Source of the DNA: Acidimicrobiia bacterium UBA4744
Lineage (GTDB): Bacteria; Actinomycetota; Acidimicrobiia; Spongiisociales; UBA4744
Length of the DNA: 64,000 nt
Assembly: GCA_002403855.1 (NCBI GenBank)
Contig: DHIO01000050.1
Coordinates: 18,394 to 82,393, forward strand
Reading direction: 5' to 3'
Numbering within the stretch: the first letter of the stretch is position 1; the number at the start of each line of letters is the position of its first letter. The notes under the pieces are model-generated. The model was not told where the DNA came from. It was given only the letters and a program-made list of their open reading frames with translations, and ran no database searches. A program made the translations under genes and the position numbers. This document shows positions 54,149 through 61,838 of the stretch, one piece after another.

Positions 54149-55222
54149 TCAAGGGACGAGGATGACCGTCGTCCCGATGGGCGCCCAGTGGTACAGCGCC
54201 TCCGCCTTGTCATCCGGTTGCCGGACACAACCGCCGCTCCGAAATTCGCCCAATTCCTCTTCCGTCTGTAGCGGCCGACCGTCGGGTCCGAGAGGTATCG
54301 AATGGAATCCGTACGCCACACGAGGACCATGAGCGAAACGGACCATGTGGCGCATGGTGATCCCGCCCGACACGGCTCGCGCTTCTATCGACTTTGAGAA
54401 GACGTGGTAGATACCCGGAGCGGGAATCCCTTGACGTCCGGAGACGAGGTACGTGTCGACCAGTTGCTCGTGTTCGTCGATCAACCACACTCGCTGCTCG
54501 GCGTTGGCGTAGATGATACGTTTGCCTGCGCCCACCATTGGGGGTGGAGGCGCCGCTCGGGGAGCCGGGACGAGCGGGTTCAGGCCAAGGGCCCTGACCA
54601 GGAACACCGCCATCTGACGGCGTGTCACCGTCGCTTCAGGGCAGTAGCGGTCGGCCCCGCATCCCAGAGTGATTCCGGCCCCCGCCAACCGGTTGATGTC
54701 GGCCTGGAACAGAGAGGCTTCGTCGTCGACGAACGGGTCCGTTTCAGGCTCTTCTGCCAACCCGAACCCCCGCACCAGAAAGCTGGCCATCTCGCCGCGA
54801 GTGATCGGACGGTTCGGGCAGAAACGGTCCTGATCGGGAGGATTACACCCCTCTGTGATGCCCGCCGCCGCCAGAGCGTTGATGGCTCCCTCGTGTCCGG
54901 AGCCGTCGTCATCGACAAACGGATCGGCGGAGGATGAAGGGAGTTGAAGTGCCCGCACGAGGAACGCAGCCATTTCCCCGCGGGTCAGGTTGAGGTCCGG
55001 ACAGAAGCGATCGTTGGCAGGAGGGTTGCAACCGGCTGTGATACCGGCGACGGCGATTGCCTCGACATATCCCTCTTCCGCGTAGCCATCGTCGTCCACG
55101 AACGTCCCCCCGGGAGGGGGTGGGACCGAGTCGTATTCGGCGGACACGCCCACAGGTCCGGTCACGAGGAGACTCAGCGCCGCCAGGCCGACCATCGCCA
55201 AGCGGAAGATGCCTCTTTGCAT
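54149..55222 (-). CDS. Secreted L,D-transpeptidase (YkuD) with three SLH-like repeats
   Basis: ATG at 55222, 8 bases after AAAGGAG; 357 residues. Signal peptide (RLAMVGLAALSLLVTGPVGV). Three ~60-residue repeats follow, each with F-V-D-D, an AGIT-x-GC...CP stretch and a TRGEMAAFLVRAL ending, i.e. S-layer-homology-like units carrying a Cys pair. The last ~120 residues form a YkuD domain with GFHSIPLG and the catalytic SGGCVRQ (Cys/His). It would bind the wall and form 3-3 peptide crosslinks or attach proteins. The repeat type is, to my knowledge, common in Acidimicrobiia. Confidence 0.88.
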   Translation of the reverse strand: MQRGIFRLAMVGLAALSLLVTGPVGVSAEYDSVPPPPGGTFVDDDGYAEEGYVEAIAVAGITAGCNPPANDRFCPDLNLTRGEMAAFLVRALQLPSSSADPFVDDDGSGHEGAINALAAAGITEGCNPPDQDRFCPNRPITRGEMASFLVRGFGLAEEPETDPFVDDEASLFQADINRLAGAGITLGCGADRYCPEATVTRRQMAVFLVRALGLNPLVPAPRAAPPPPMVGAGKRIIYANAEQRVWLIDEHEQLVDTYLVSGRQGIPAPGIYHVFSKSIEARAVSGGITMRHMVRFAHGPRVAYGFHSIPLGPDGRPLQTEEELGEFRSGGCVRQPDDKAEALYHWAPIGTTVILVP

Positions 55223-55430
55223 CACGCCGTTACTCCTTTCGTGAACACTCTGCGAGGTCGTTCGGTTCAACCTACTCAACGGTCGCTGGGCCGTGCCGGG
55301 ATTCATATCGGCACAAACGGAAGGAAACTACAGGGCGCAGTGCCGGGTGCCGCCGGGCACACTCATCGGGGACGGTCACCGCACAGAAGTCCGCCGGAAT
55401 CGCCGGCACCGGAAGCCTCGGGTCGATGGG

Positions 55431-55775
55431 TCAAGCCCCGCGGGAAGTCGTCGCTTCCTCGACGGCGTCGGCGATGTGGTCGACGTAGCGAGCGATAGAG
55501 TGATCAGAGAAGTGATCGATCTTCCCCTCTTTCAAGCCATGGAGAAAACCTCGCCAGCGGTCCTTCGTCCGCTGTCGCTTCGTCATCCTGCGAATCTTGC
55601 CGTAGGTGTTGATGTAGAACCGCACGCCGGTGTGGCGGTAGCCGAGCCAGGTAGGAGGCACCCGCGGCACGATGTCGTTGTTGTTCACCCAACGGGTCAG
55701 GTCCACGTCGACGTTGTTGATATAGCGCTTGGTGCCTACCCGGGGCGCTCCAAAGGTGTAGAGAGTGGTCGTCAG
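55431..55775 (-). pseudogene. Class 3 lipase remnant (C-terminal part only)
   Basis: The frame reads TLYTFGAPRVGTKRYINN, RWVNNNDIVPRVPPTWLGYR and DHFSDHSIARYVDHI, the second half of a class 3 lipase including the post-elbow strand, the Asp of NNDIVP and the His of the DHS end. The nucleophile motif GHSLGG and everything before it are absent in all minus frames up to 56000, where the sequence turns Arg/Pro-rich. The frame could start at 55889 but those first ~40 residues are not lipase-like. I infer a 5'-deleted lipase gene. Confidence 0.6.
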
Positions 55776-56293
55776 GAGAACGGTAGGGGAGCGCGGGACG
55801 TGCCGTCCAGGGCCGGGACGCTGGCGCGCGGGTGGGAATCTCGCTCTACCTGGGATGCAGGGCCGTCGGTTTGTCCACGCTCTCGCCAACCGACCGGCGC
55901 GTTCGTGAGAATCACAGCATCAGTCTGACGGTCGGGCCGTTCGCATCGGCGTACCGCGTTGCCGAAAGAGGAGGGGGACGAGAGAGCCGATGGCATCAGG
56001 ACCAATAGCTTTACATAACGAGGATTATGGGTCAATCTTCTTGCCGGGCCGTGAGAACGGCCCCGGACCACCAGGTTGAACACGACACTCGGAAACGGCG
56101 GCAATCTCACATCGATCCCACCGCGCTGGCTCGGAATGGCCGGCGCAATCCGCCCACCCGCACACAAGAGGTGCTGCCCATGGTCGCAGGCGTTTCGGAG
56201 TTCCTCGAGGTCTCGAAGCTCCTCATTGGGCATATCGGCGGCTTGCGCCGGCTCTCCTGCCTCGAAGGCGGCGCATCCCGGTTCAGCGCCGAT

Positions 56294-56311
56294 ATACGTC
56301 ACGTGACGTAT
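56294..56311. promoter_or_regulatory. Perfect 18-bp palindrome
   Basis: ATACGTCACGTGACGTAT is a perfect inverted repeat without spacer, centred on CACGTG, 153 bp before the thioredoxin ATG and ~94 bp before its -35. The form suits a dimeric regulator site (TetR, GntR or CRP-like size). No regulator gene is adjacent. Confidence 0.55.
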
Positions 56312-56404
56312 CAACGGACACCTGGGTCCCTCGGGAGAGAGTCGGACGCCGCATCGGCGGTTCGAAAGGGAATGTCCAGCGAACAAGGGGGGTTGAAGAA
56401 GGGG

Positions 56405-56432
56405 TTGGCAAACATACCCCTGGGGGTATACT
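56405..56432 (+). promoter_or_regulatory. Thioredoxin promoter with embedded CsoR/CstR-type operator
   Basis: TTGGCA (56405-56410) and TATACT (56427-56432), 16 bases apart, form the best sigma-70/A-type promoter in the window. ATACCCC-TG-GGGGTAT (56414-56429), a perfect 7-bp inverted repeat with a 2-base spacer, fills the spacer and runs into the -10. It matches the G-tract operators of the CsoR/CstR/RcnR family, which sense Cu(I), persulfides or other metals and repress by occlusion. No such regulator gene lies in the window. Confidence 0.75.
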
Positions 56433-56464
56433 CCTTCCACCGCACGAGAAAGTGAGCAACATCC

Positions 56465-56851
56465 ATGGCAACCGTGGAACTGACCAAAGAGAACTTCGAG
56501 CAAACCATCCTCGACAACGAAACCGTATTTGTCGATTTCTGGGCCGAATGGTGCGGACCTTGCCGCTCTTTCGCCCCGACCTACGAATCCGCTTCTGATC
56601 AGCACGAGGACATAGTGTTTGCCAAGGTCAACACGGAACTCGAGCAGGAATTGGCCGGCTACTTCCAGATCCGCTCGATTCCCACCCTGATGGTCTTTCG
56701 CGACAACGTGATCCTCTTCTCACAGCCTGGTGCACTCCCGGGCCCGATGCTGGACGATCTGATCACCCAGGTGAAGGCCGTCGACATGGAAGACGTACAC
56801 CGACAGATTGCCGAACACACCGAGCACGAGCACGACGACGCCAACGCCTGA
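56465..56851 (+). CDS. trxA: Thioredoxin with acidic, His-rich C-terminal tail
   Basis: 128 residues. Complete thioredoxin fold: VFVDFWAEWCGPCRSFAPTY with the WCGPC active site near residues 29-33 and the cis-Pro in RSIPTLMVF. The tail after residue ~110 (VHRQIAEHTEHEHDDANA) adds five His among acidic residues, longer than usual thioredoxins (~105-110) and a plausible metal-binding tag. It is a cytoplasmic disulfide reductase. Its promoter carries a CsoR/CstR-type operator, suggesting induction by copper or reactive sulfur; monocistronic, as the next gene is convergent. Confidence 0.92.
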   Translation: MATVELTKENFEQTILDNETVFVDFWAEWCGPCRSFAPTYESASDQHEDIVFAKVNTELEQELAGYFQIRSIPTLMVFRDNVILFSQPGALPGPMLDDLITQVKAVDMEDVHRQIAEHTEHEHDDANA

Positions 56852-56874
56852 AGGGCTCAGTCCCGGACCGGTGA

Positions 56875-57234
56875 TCACGTTCCCTTCGGTTCGACCCAGA
56901 ATGAACGCAAGGGTACGGCGCTCGCCCGCAGCCACTCGAACGCTTCCCGGTAATCGGGTTCCCTCCCCGAACGTCTGGCCTGTTCGAGGTCGTCCTCGAC
57001 ATCTTCCAGAGCCGCCTGCAGACCGTACAAGTGGCCCTGCAACTCCTCGAGGTCGCGGCGAGAGATGATCAACTCGTCCGGTCCCAGCCCGTGCGAGGCC
57101 GCCAGCTTCCGGGCGATATGTGCTTGCTGACGGCATCCCTGCTTACAGTAGATCCGCCGGCGGCCCGCACCTCCCTGTTGAGGCAGTTCGCGGCCACACC
57201 ATCCGCAGCGAGGCCGGAGCAGAGGTTTCGTCAT
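56875..57234 (-). CDS. Small zinc-ribbon-like, coiled-coil protein of unknown function
   Basis: ATG at 57234, with TACCCT ending 7 bases upstream (leaderless type); 119 residues. N-terminal CGWCGRELPQQGGAGRRRIY followed by CKQGCRQQAHIARK gives a C-x2-C...C-x3-C pattern likely to bind Zn. The remainder is helical (RRDLEELQGHLYGLQAALED) and ends in FWVEPKGT. I recall similar short Cys-rich proteins in actinobacteria but no named function. Convergent with trxA. Confidence 0.65.
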   Translation of the reverse strand: MTKPLLRPRCGWCGRELPQQGGAGRRRIYCKQGCRQQAHIARKLAASHGLGPDELIISRRDLEELQGHLYGLQAALEDVEDDLEQARRSGREPDYREAFEWLRASAVPLRSFWVEPKGT

Positions 57235-57285
57235 GTGACGAAGGGTACCGGATGGTTGGAATCCGCCGGGTAATCTGCTTGCTGC

Positions 57286-57783
57286 ATGGACGTCGTCGCA
57301 GCCGAACAACGGGTACTCAACGTGCTGGACTCGATCGGAAAGCCGTACGAGGTGATTGCCTGTGATCCGTCGTATGCCGACACGGCCGAGTTCTGCGCCC
57401 GGTACGGTTACCCACTCGAACATTCGGCCAACACCATCGTCGTGGCATCGAAACGCCCACCGGGGCACCACGCCGCTTGTATCGTCCTGGCGACGACCCG
57501 ATTGGATGTGAACAAGAAAGTGAGAGACCATTTGGGTGTGCGAAAGCTCTCGTTTGCCTCCCCGGAAGCAACGCGGGAGGTCACCGGAATGATGATCGGC
57601 GGCGTGACTGCCCTTGCGCTTCCTCCCTCCCTTCCTCTGCTGGTCGATGATCGAGTTATGGACCTCGATTGGGTCATTCTCGGTGGTGGAGGACGGTCCT
57701 CGAAAATCAAGACCTCGCCGGAGGTGTTGCTCGAACTGCCGGCCGTGGAGGTCATCAAGGATCTGGCCCGAGCCGACCCCTGA
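57286..57783 (+). CDS. YbaK/EbsC-type aminoacyl-tRNA deacylase
   Basis: 165 residues covering one YbaK/ProX domain: EHSANTIVVASKRPPGHHAA, VLATTRLDVNKKVRDHLGVR with the conserved Lys, MMIGGVTALALPPSLPLLVD and WVILGGGGRSSKIKTSPEVL. These proteins hydrolyse mischarged tRNAs (for example Cys-tRNA(Pro)) in trans. TAATCT lies 9 bases before the ATG. Confidence 0.87.
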   Translation: MDVVAAEQRVLNVLDSIGKPYEVIACDPSYADTAEFCARYGYPLEHSANTIVVASKRPPGHHAACIVLATTRLDVNKKVRDHLGVRKLSFASPEATREVTGMMIGGVTALALPPSLPLLVDDRVMDLDWVILGGGGRSSKIKTSPEVLLELPAVEVIKDLARADP

Positions 57784-57802
57784 TCGACGGTGGGCGCTCG
57801 AC

Positions 57803-58561
57803 TCAACCCACGGGGCGGGTTGATTCCCCTACCCCACCGGTCTTGCGGCTGCGGCGCAGTAGGGCGGCATATCCGCCGAGGCCGATCAACGCGAAGGCAA
57901 ACCACTGAATCGCGTACGCCAGATGGGAACCCGCCGTGAGCTCCGGAGGGGCCACCGGCACCGGCAACGAACCGGGCTGGACGGGCATCTGATCGGCCAG
58001 TTCAACTGAGACCGGTGCCAGCACATAGGATGATTGTTGCTGGATACGAGGAATGTCGATCCAGTAGACGCGCTCCAGGGAGCCTTCTGCCGGATCGCGG
58101 GGACCGAGCGCCGGCGCCGACTGCGAGTCGCGGACGGTGCCCGTCAGCCCTACGCGCCCCGTCGGGGGAAGGGCCGGTGACACCGGCGGCGTATCCAATT
58201 CCAGCGGCACCCACCCTCGGTTGATCAACACCGCCGTGGAGCCATCGGCCTGTACCAAGGGTGTGACCACATGGAATCCGGCTTCGCCGTTGTTCGTGCG
58301 CGAGCGGACGAGGATTTCCTCACTCACGTCGAACGTGCCTTCTACGAACGTCTGGCGGTATTCGAGCTCGTCGGAGGGCTCCGTCAGGAGCCGGCTGAGA
58401 TCGGACGGCGGGGCGGCGAGCCGCTCCGCCACGATGCTGTTGAAAGAGCGGCGTTCTTCCAGCCGGTCCAACTGCCAGATCCCCAGCCGGATGAATACGG
58501 CCGCAACCAACAGGACCAACAGGTGGCCCGCTATCCACAAGGGAGTGAGGTATCTCTGCAT
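57803..58561 (-). CDS. SURF1-family cytochrome c oxidase assembly protein
   Basis: ATG at 58561 gives 252 residues (GTG at 58570 is possible). Two membrane helices bracket an extracytoplasmic domain: WIAGHLLVLLVAAVFIRLGI with WQLDRL at the N terminus, and HLAYAIQWFAFALIGLGGYA at the C terminus. Between them, GFHVVTPLVQADGSTAVLIN followed by RGWVPLE is the family core. SURF1 helps heme insertion into cytochrome c oxidase. CATAAT lies 11 bases before the ATG. A Pro-rich tail is short. Confidence 0.88.
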   Translation of the reverse strand: MQRYLTPLWIAGHLLVLLVAAVFIRLGIWQLDRLEERRSFNSIVAERLAAPPSDLSRLLTEPSDELEYRQTFVEGTFDVSEEILVRSRTNNGEAGFHVVTPLVQADGSTAVLINRGWVPLELDTPPVSPALPPTGRVGLTGTVRDSQSAPALGPRDPAEGSLERVYWIDIPRIQQQSSYVLAPVSVELADQMPVQPGSLPVPVAPPELTAGSHLAYAIQWFAFALIGLGGYAALLRRSRKTGGVGESTRPVG

Positions 58562-58589
58562 CCGAAGCACGCATTATGGCCTTCCTGAG

Positions 58590-58766
58590 TCAGGCCACGG
58601 CTTCCTTGTCCAGTCCGAGCAGGGCCCGGGCGAAGTCGAGCGGGTCGAGACTCTCCGGAGCCGACAGAGCAACCGGCCGCTGCCTCCAATCGGCCACGGA
58701 TTCCGGACGGACCGCCTCGTTCTCGATGAGGAGATCGGCGAGATCGTCGGTCCAGAACCACGGCAT
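58590..58766 (-). CDS. Small acidic protein, 58 residues
   Basis: A short frame under usual ORF cut-offs: ATG at 58766 preceded by GGAGG at ideal spacing, TGA at 58590-58592. It begins MPWFWTDDLADLLIENEAV, is helical and acidic, and ends LDFARALLGLDKEAVA. No Cys or membrane segment. Placed between the SURF1 and gamma-glutamyltransferase genes, same strand, with 28 and ~98 bases to each. The strong ribosome-binding site and protein-like composition support it; family unknown. Confidence 0.65.
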   Translation of the reverse strand: MPWFWTDDLADLLIENEAVRPESVADWRQRPVALSAPESLDPLDFARALLGLDKEAVA

Positions 58767-58864
58767 GAGCTACCTCCGGAGGGAGTGGGCGGGAGAGGAA
58801 CACTTCTACCGTACCCCCCCTGTCAAGAGCCTCCGACCAGGCGAAATGCGCCGGTGGTCGCGCG

Positions 58865-60463
58865 CTAGCCAGATCCTGCCAGGGAGGTGCCACCAGTCCG
58901 GCGCGGATCCGCCGCCGCGACGAGTTCTCCGTCCGAATCCCAGTAGGCGGCGCCGACGCCACCGAAGTACATATCGATCGTTTCGAAGCGACGATTCGGG
59001 TAACCGAGCCGATCAATGGGGAGCGAACCTTCATAGGCCACGAGCCATCCGTTCTTCTCGTCGTACTCGACGTGGACCCGCGGCTCGGCTATGGCGTCCG
59101 TGAGGGGCATGCCCAACTCGGTGAAGTTGAGCACGGTAGACAGGATGGCCGTCGTGATCCGGTCGGCACCCGGTGAGCCGACCGCCAGAATCCTGCCATC
59201 TTCATGGCGGGCAACCGTTGGTGCCATATTGGAGGCGAGTCGGGTACCCGGAGCAAGCACGTGCAAACCCCGCCGGTTCAACTCGACCTCGCCCAGGCAG
59301 TTGTTCATCCACATCCCGGTACCGGGGGGCATCACCCCCGAGCCGTAGCCGGAAGAGATGGTGATAGAACATGCCGCCCCGTTCGAATCAACCGTGGACG
59401 TGTGAACGGTTGAAGGGGACTTCGAGAACGACTCGAGGTCCCCCTTGTCGGCAGCGCTCAGCAAGCGAAGCGCGTCACGGGAGAGATCGTCGCTGAAGTC
59501 GAGATGCTCTCGCCGGAAGCCGAGCACCGCCATCTGGGCCCGGATGAGCCGGTCGTAGTCGTCCGGGGTCCAACTCTTCTCGGGATGGCCGTTCATGATC
59601 AGGAGCAGGGCCGTCAGGGTGATACCACCTATCGCCGGCGGCGGGTTGGTGACGATGTGCCATCCTTCGATCACCGCTTCGAGCGGCCGGCGAACCAGCG
59701 GCCGGTACTCGGCTAGATCCTCGGCAGTGATCAACCCTTCGTTCTCCTCCATATCGGCGGCAATCAACCGGGCAATCTCGCCCTGGTACATTGCCGCGCG
59801 AGGGCCCTGTTCGGCAATCATCCGCAGCGTCTCCGCCCGATGAGCAACTCGGATGGTGCCACCGCGCGGAATGAGGGAGCCATCTTCGCTGTGTAGCGCC
59901 TCTCTACTCGGCTCATGCCAGCCGAACACAACCTCGTGGCTGTACCGAAGGTAATCGCTGGAAGCTTGCGAGAGTGGAAAGCCGTCCCGGGCCAACTCGT
60001 AGGCCGGTTCGACCAGCAGCGGCCAGGGGAGCCGACCATACCGGGCCGATGCCATACCGAGCGCCGCCAATGCTCCCGGCGTCCCGACCGAGCCGTGTCC
60101 AACCGTCGTGGTGACTCCTCCGCCGTACTCCATGGTCACGTCGAACACCCCTTTCCCGAAGCGCTCTCGGGGCAGCCCCCGCCCCGGCATCTCGACGTAG
60201 CCGTCGATGGTCACGGCATCCGAACCCGGCACCCAGATCGTGACAAACCCTCCACCACCCAGCGCGCAAACCCCCGGTTCGGTGATCACCGAAACCAGGG
60301 CAGCAGCCACTGCTCCATCCACGGCGTTACCGCCCTCGTCGGCGATCCGCGCTGCGGCATCGGCTGCGAGCTGCGAGCTGGAAGCGGTGGCTATTCTCGG
60401 CATGAGGGCGCCAGCGTAGCCGGAACCCCGTCCTCCTGGTCTTGGCTGCACCGGCTCGGTCAT
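58865..60463 (-). CDS. Gamma-glutamyltransferase family protein
   Basis: ATG at 60463 in ATGA overlap with the SSB-like gene gives 532 residues. The ATG at 60403 (PRIATASSSQLAADAAARI, the family start) has TACGCT 9 bases upstream and is an alternative. N-terminal nucleophile hydrolase: DEGGNAVDGAVAAALVSV, GGGGFVTIW, NPPPAIGGITLTALLLIM, then the self-cleavage site before the Thr of STVHTSTVDSNGAACSITIS, and SGVMPPGTGMWMNNCLGE. No signal peptide is visible, so it is probably cytoplasmic. It may hydrolyse glutathione-like or other gamma-glutamyl/acyl amides; actinobacteria usually lack glutathione. Confidence 0.88.
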   Translation of the reverse strand: MTEPVQPRPGGRGSGYAGALMPRIATASSSQLAADAAARIADEGGNAVDGAVAAALVSVITEPGVCALGGGGFVTIWVPGSDAVTIDGYVEMPGRGLPRERFGKGVFDVTMEYGGGVTTTVGHGSVGTPGALAALGMASARYGRLPWPLLVEPAYELARDGFPLSQASSDYLRYSHEVVFGWHEPSREALHSEDGSLIPRGGTIRVAHRAETLRMIAEQGPRAAMYQGEIARLIAADMEENEGLITAEDLAEYRPLVRRPLEAVIEGWHIVTNPPPAIGGITLTALLLIMNGHPEKSWTPDDYDRLIRAQMAVLGFRREHLDFSDDLSRDALRLLSAADKGDLESFSKSPSTVHTSTVDSNGAACSITISSGYGSGVMPPGTGMWMNNCLGEVELNRRGLHVLAPGTRLASNMAPTVARHEDGRILAVGSPGADRITTAILSTVLNFTELGMPLTDAIAEPRVHVEYDEKNGWLVAYEGSLPIDRLGYPNRRFETIDMYFGGVGAAYWDSDGELVAAADPRRTGGTSLAGSG

Positions 60464-60789
60464 TTCGAAGGGGTCACCTCGATCTGGAATTGCCGGAAGG
60501 TGACCTGCTCCGCCACTACCTCCACGCGGCTCCGGCGCCCTTCCGGATTCGACCAGAACCTCCGCTGCACAGCACCGGCCACCCACACCCGGTCGCCGAT
60601 GCGGGGTTCCGGCACCAGTAGGTCGTCGGATGGATCCCACAGCGTGACCGGCAACACATCCACCCGATGTCGTGGTTCGTCGGTCCGCACGGTGACCAGC
60701 AATCTGACCAACCGCGCTCCGGATTGGAACACCCGCAGTTCGGGTGGCGCGGCCAGTCGACCGGAAAGCACGACGAGATTGAGGTCCAT
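60460..60789 (-). CDS. Short single-stranded DNA-binding (OB-fold) protein
   Basis: ATG at 60789 after GAGGAGG; 109 residues. A single SSB OB fold: LNLVVLSGRLAAPPELRVFQ, LVRLLVTVRT, DVLPVTLWDP and RIGDRVWVAGAVQRRFW with S-R-V-E-V-V. It lacks the C-terminal disordered linker and acidic tip of replicative SSB, so it is likely a paralogue with a special role. It overlaps the gamma-glutamyltransferase ATG by 4 bases, an unexpected pairing. Confidence 0.82.
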   Translation of the reverse strand: MDLNLVVLSGRLAAPPELRVFQSGARLVRLLVTVRTDEPRHRVDVLPVTLWDPSDDLLVPEPRIGDRVWVAGAVQRRFWSNPEGRRSRVEVVAEQVTFRQFQIEVTPSK

Positions 60790-60914
60790 AGCTCCTCCTC
60801 GAGGTAGCCGGGGAGAGGCGGGAGGCAGAGTGCAAAACGTATCCGAGGGGAGTGACACCATCTCGTCCCCCCGGCCGGTTGGTGGGCGCCGGCAGTCGCC
60901 GTAGTGTTACCCCA

Positions 60915-61838
60915 ATGGGTACGAGCCGAGCTATCGAATTGGCCGATGGCCTCTTTGCGATCGATGCCTGGATGGAGGAGGGTCCGGAGCGTCTTGCCTG
61001 CTACCTGTTCGACACGCCGGAACGGGTTCTGGTCGAGGTCGGACCTTCGAACACCCTCCATCATCTGACCGATGCGCTTGACGAACTGGGAGTCGACGAG
61101 GTTGCCACCATCGTCGTCACCCATATCCACATCGACCACGCGGGCGGCGCGGGACAGCTCGCGCGTCGTTACCCGAAGGCGAGCATCGGCGTCCACAAGT
61201 CCGGCGCTCGTCACCTTGCCGCGCCCGACCGCCTCTGGTCTTCGGCGATTCAGGTCTTCGGAGAGGAATGGCTCACATCGAATTGGGGCCCTCTGGAACC
61301 CGTTCCGGAAGAGCGAATACTCGTGCTCGATGAAGGCGATCGCGTCGCGCTGGGACGAGGACGGTTCCTGGACGTCATGCACACCCCCGGCCATGCCAGG
61401 CATCACATCGTGTTTCACGACGGAGAATCCGGCGGAATGTTCGTCGGCGACTCGGTTGGTCTCTGCTATCCGCACGGCCACTTCGTTCAGCCCGTGACAC
61501 CGCCGCCGGACTTCGACGCAGGTCTTGTCGTCGAGCAGATGCACCGGATGCTAGAGCGGCAACCGACCTTCTTGGGGTTTGCGCACTTCGGTCCCGACTA
61601 TCGGGTTGCCGAGACCCTGGCCAAGGCCGAGGAACGAATCTGGGATTGGGTCCGGGTGGTGGAAAAAACGGCCCACCTCGACGGCCAAACCGCAGCCGAA
61701 GAGCTCAAGCGGTGGAACCGCCGTAACTACCTCGATTCGGGGTTCAGCCAAGATGACATCCTCGAGTACGAAGCCAAGACGTTTTGGCCGATGCAGGTAG
61801 CCGGAATCAGGCGATGGCTGGCGACCCGGAAGAGTTGA
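60915..61838 (+). CDS. Metallo-beta-lactamase-fold hydrolase
   Basis: ATG at 60915 preferred; TAGTGT ends 7 bases upstream. 307 residues. Metal ligands in VVTHIHIDHAGGAGQL (H-x-H-x-D-H), VMHTPGHARHHIVFH, MFVGDSVGLCYPHGH and FAHFGPDYRV. The C-terminal ~70 residues are helical. Related to glyoxalase-II/RNase-Z-like enzymes; substrate unknown. Its last 32 bases overlap the convergent L,D-transpeptidase gene. Confidence 0.85.
   Translation: MGTSRAIELADGLFAIDAWMEEGPERLACYLFDTPERVLVEVGPSNTLHHLTDALDELGVDEVATIVVTHIHIDHAGGAGQLARRYPKASIGVHKSGARHLAAPDRLWSSAIQVFGEEWLTSNWGPLEPVPEERILVLDEGDRVALGRGRFLDVMHTPGHARHHIVFHDGESGGMFVGDSVGLCYPHGHFVQPVTPPPDFDAGLVVEQMHRMLERQPTFLGFAHFGPDYRVAETLAKAEERIWDWVRVVEKTAHLDGQTAAEELKRWNRRNYLDSGFSQDDILEYEAKTFWPMQVAGIRRWLATRKS

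Larger units (their letters stand above)
55776..56464. other. Non-coding interval between lipase remnant and thioredoxin gene
   Basis: About 690 bases with no supportable gene. Open frames on both strands here (e.g. 56027-56455) have no recognisable protein features and run through the thioredoxin promoter. AT-richer around 56005-56035. It holds the 18-bp palindrome at 56294 and the promoter-operator at 56405. Confidence 0.55.

Noticed and set aside
56027..56455. 142-codon open frame upstream of trxA
   Set aside because: No recognisable motif, runs through the promoter-operator, and its composition (Arg/Ser/His-rich) is typical of chance frames in GC-rich DNA.
55772..56605. 277-codon minus-strand frame across the trxA start
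   Set aside because: It is partly antisense to thioredoxin and shows no lipase or other domain; it does not supply the missing half of the lipase.
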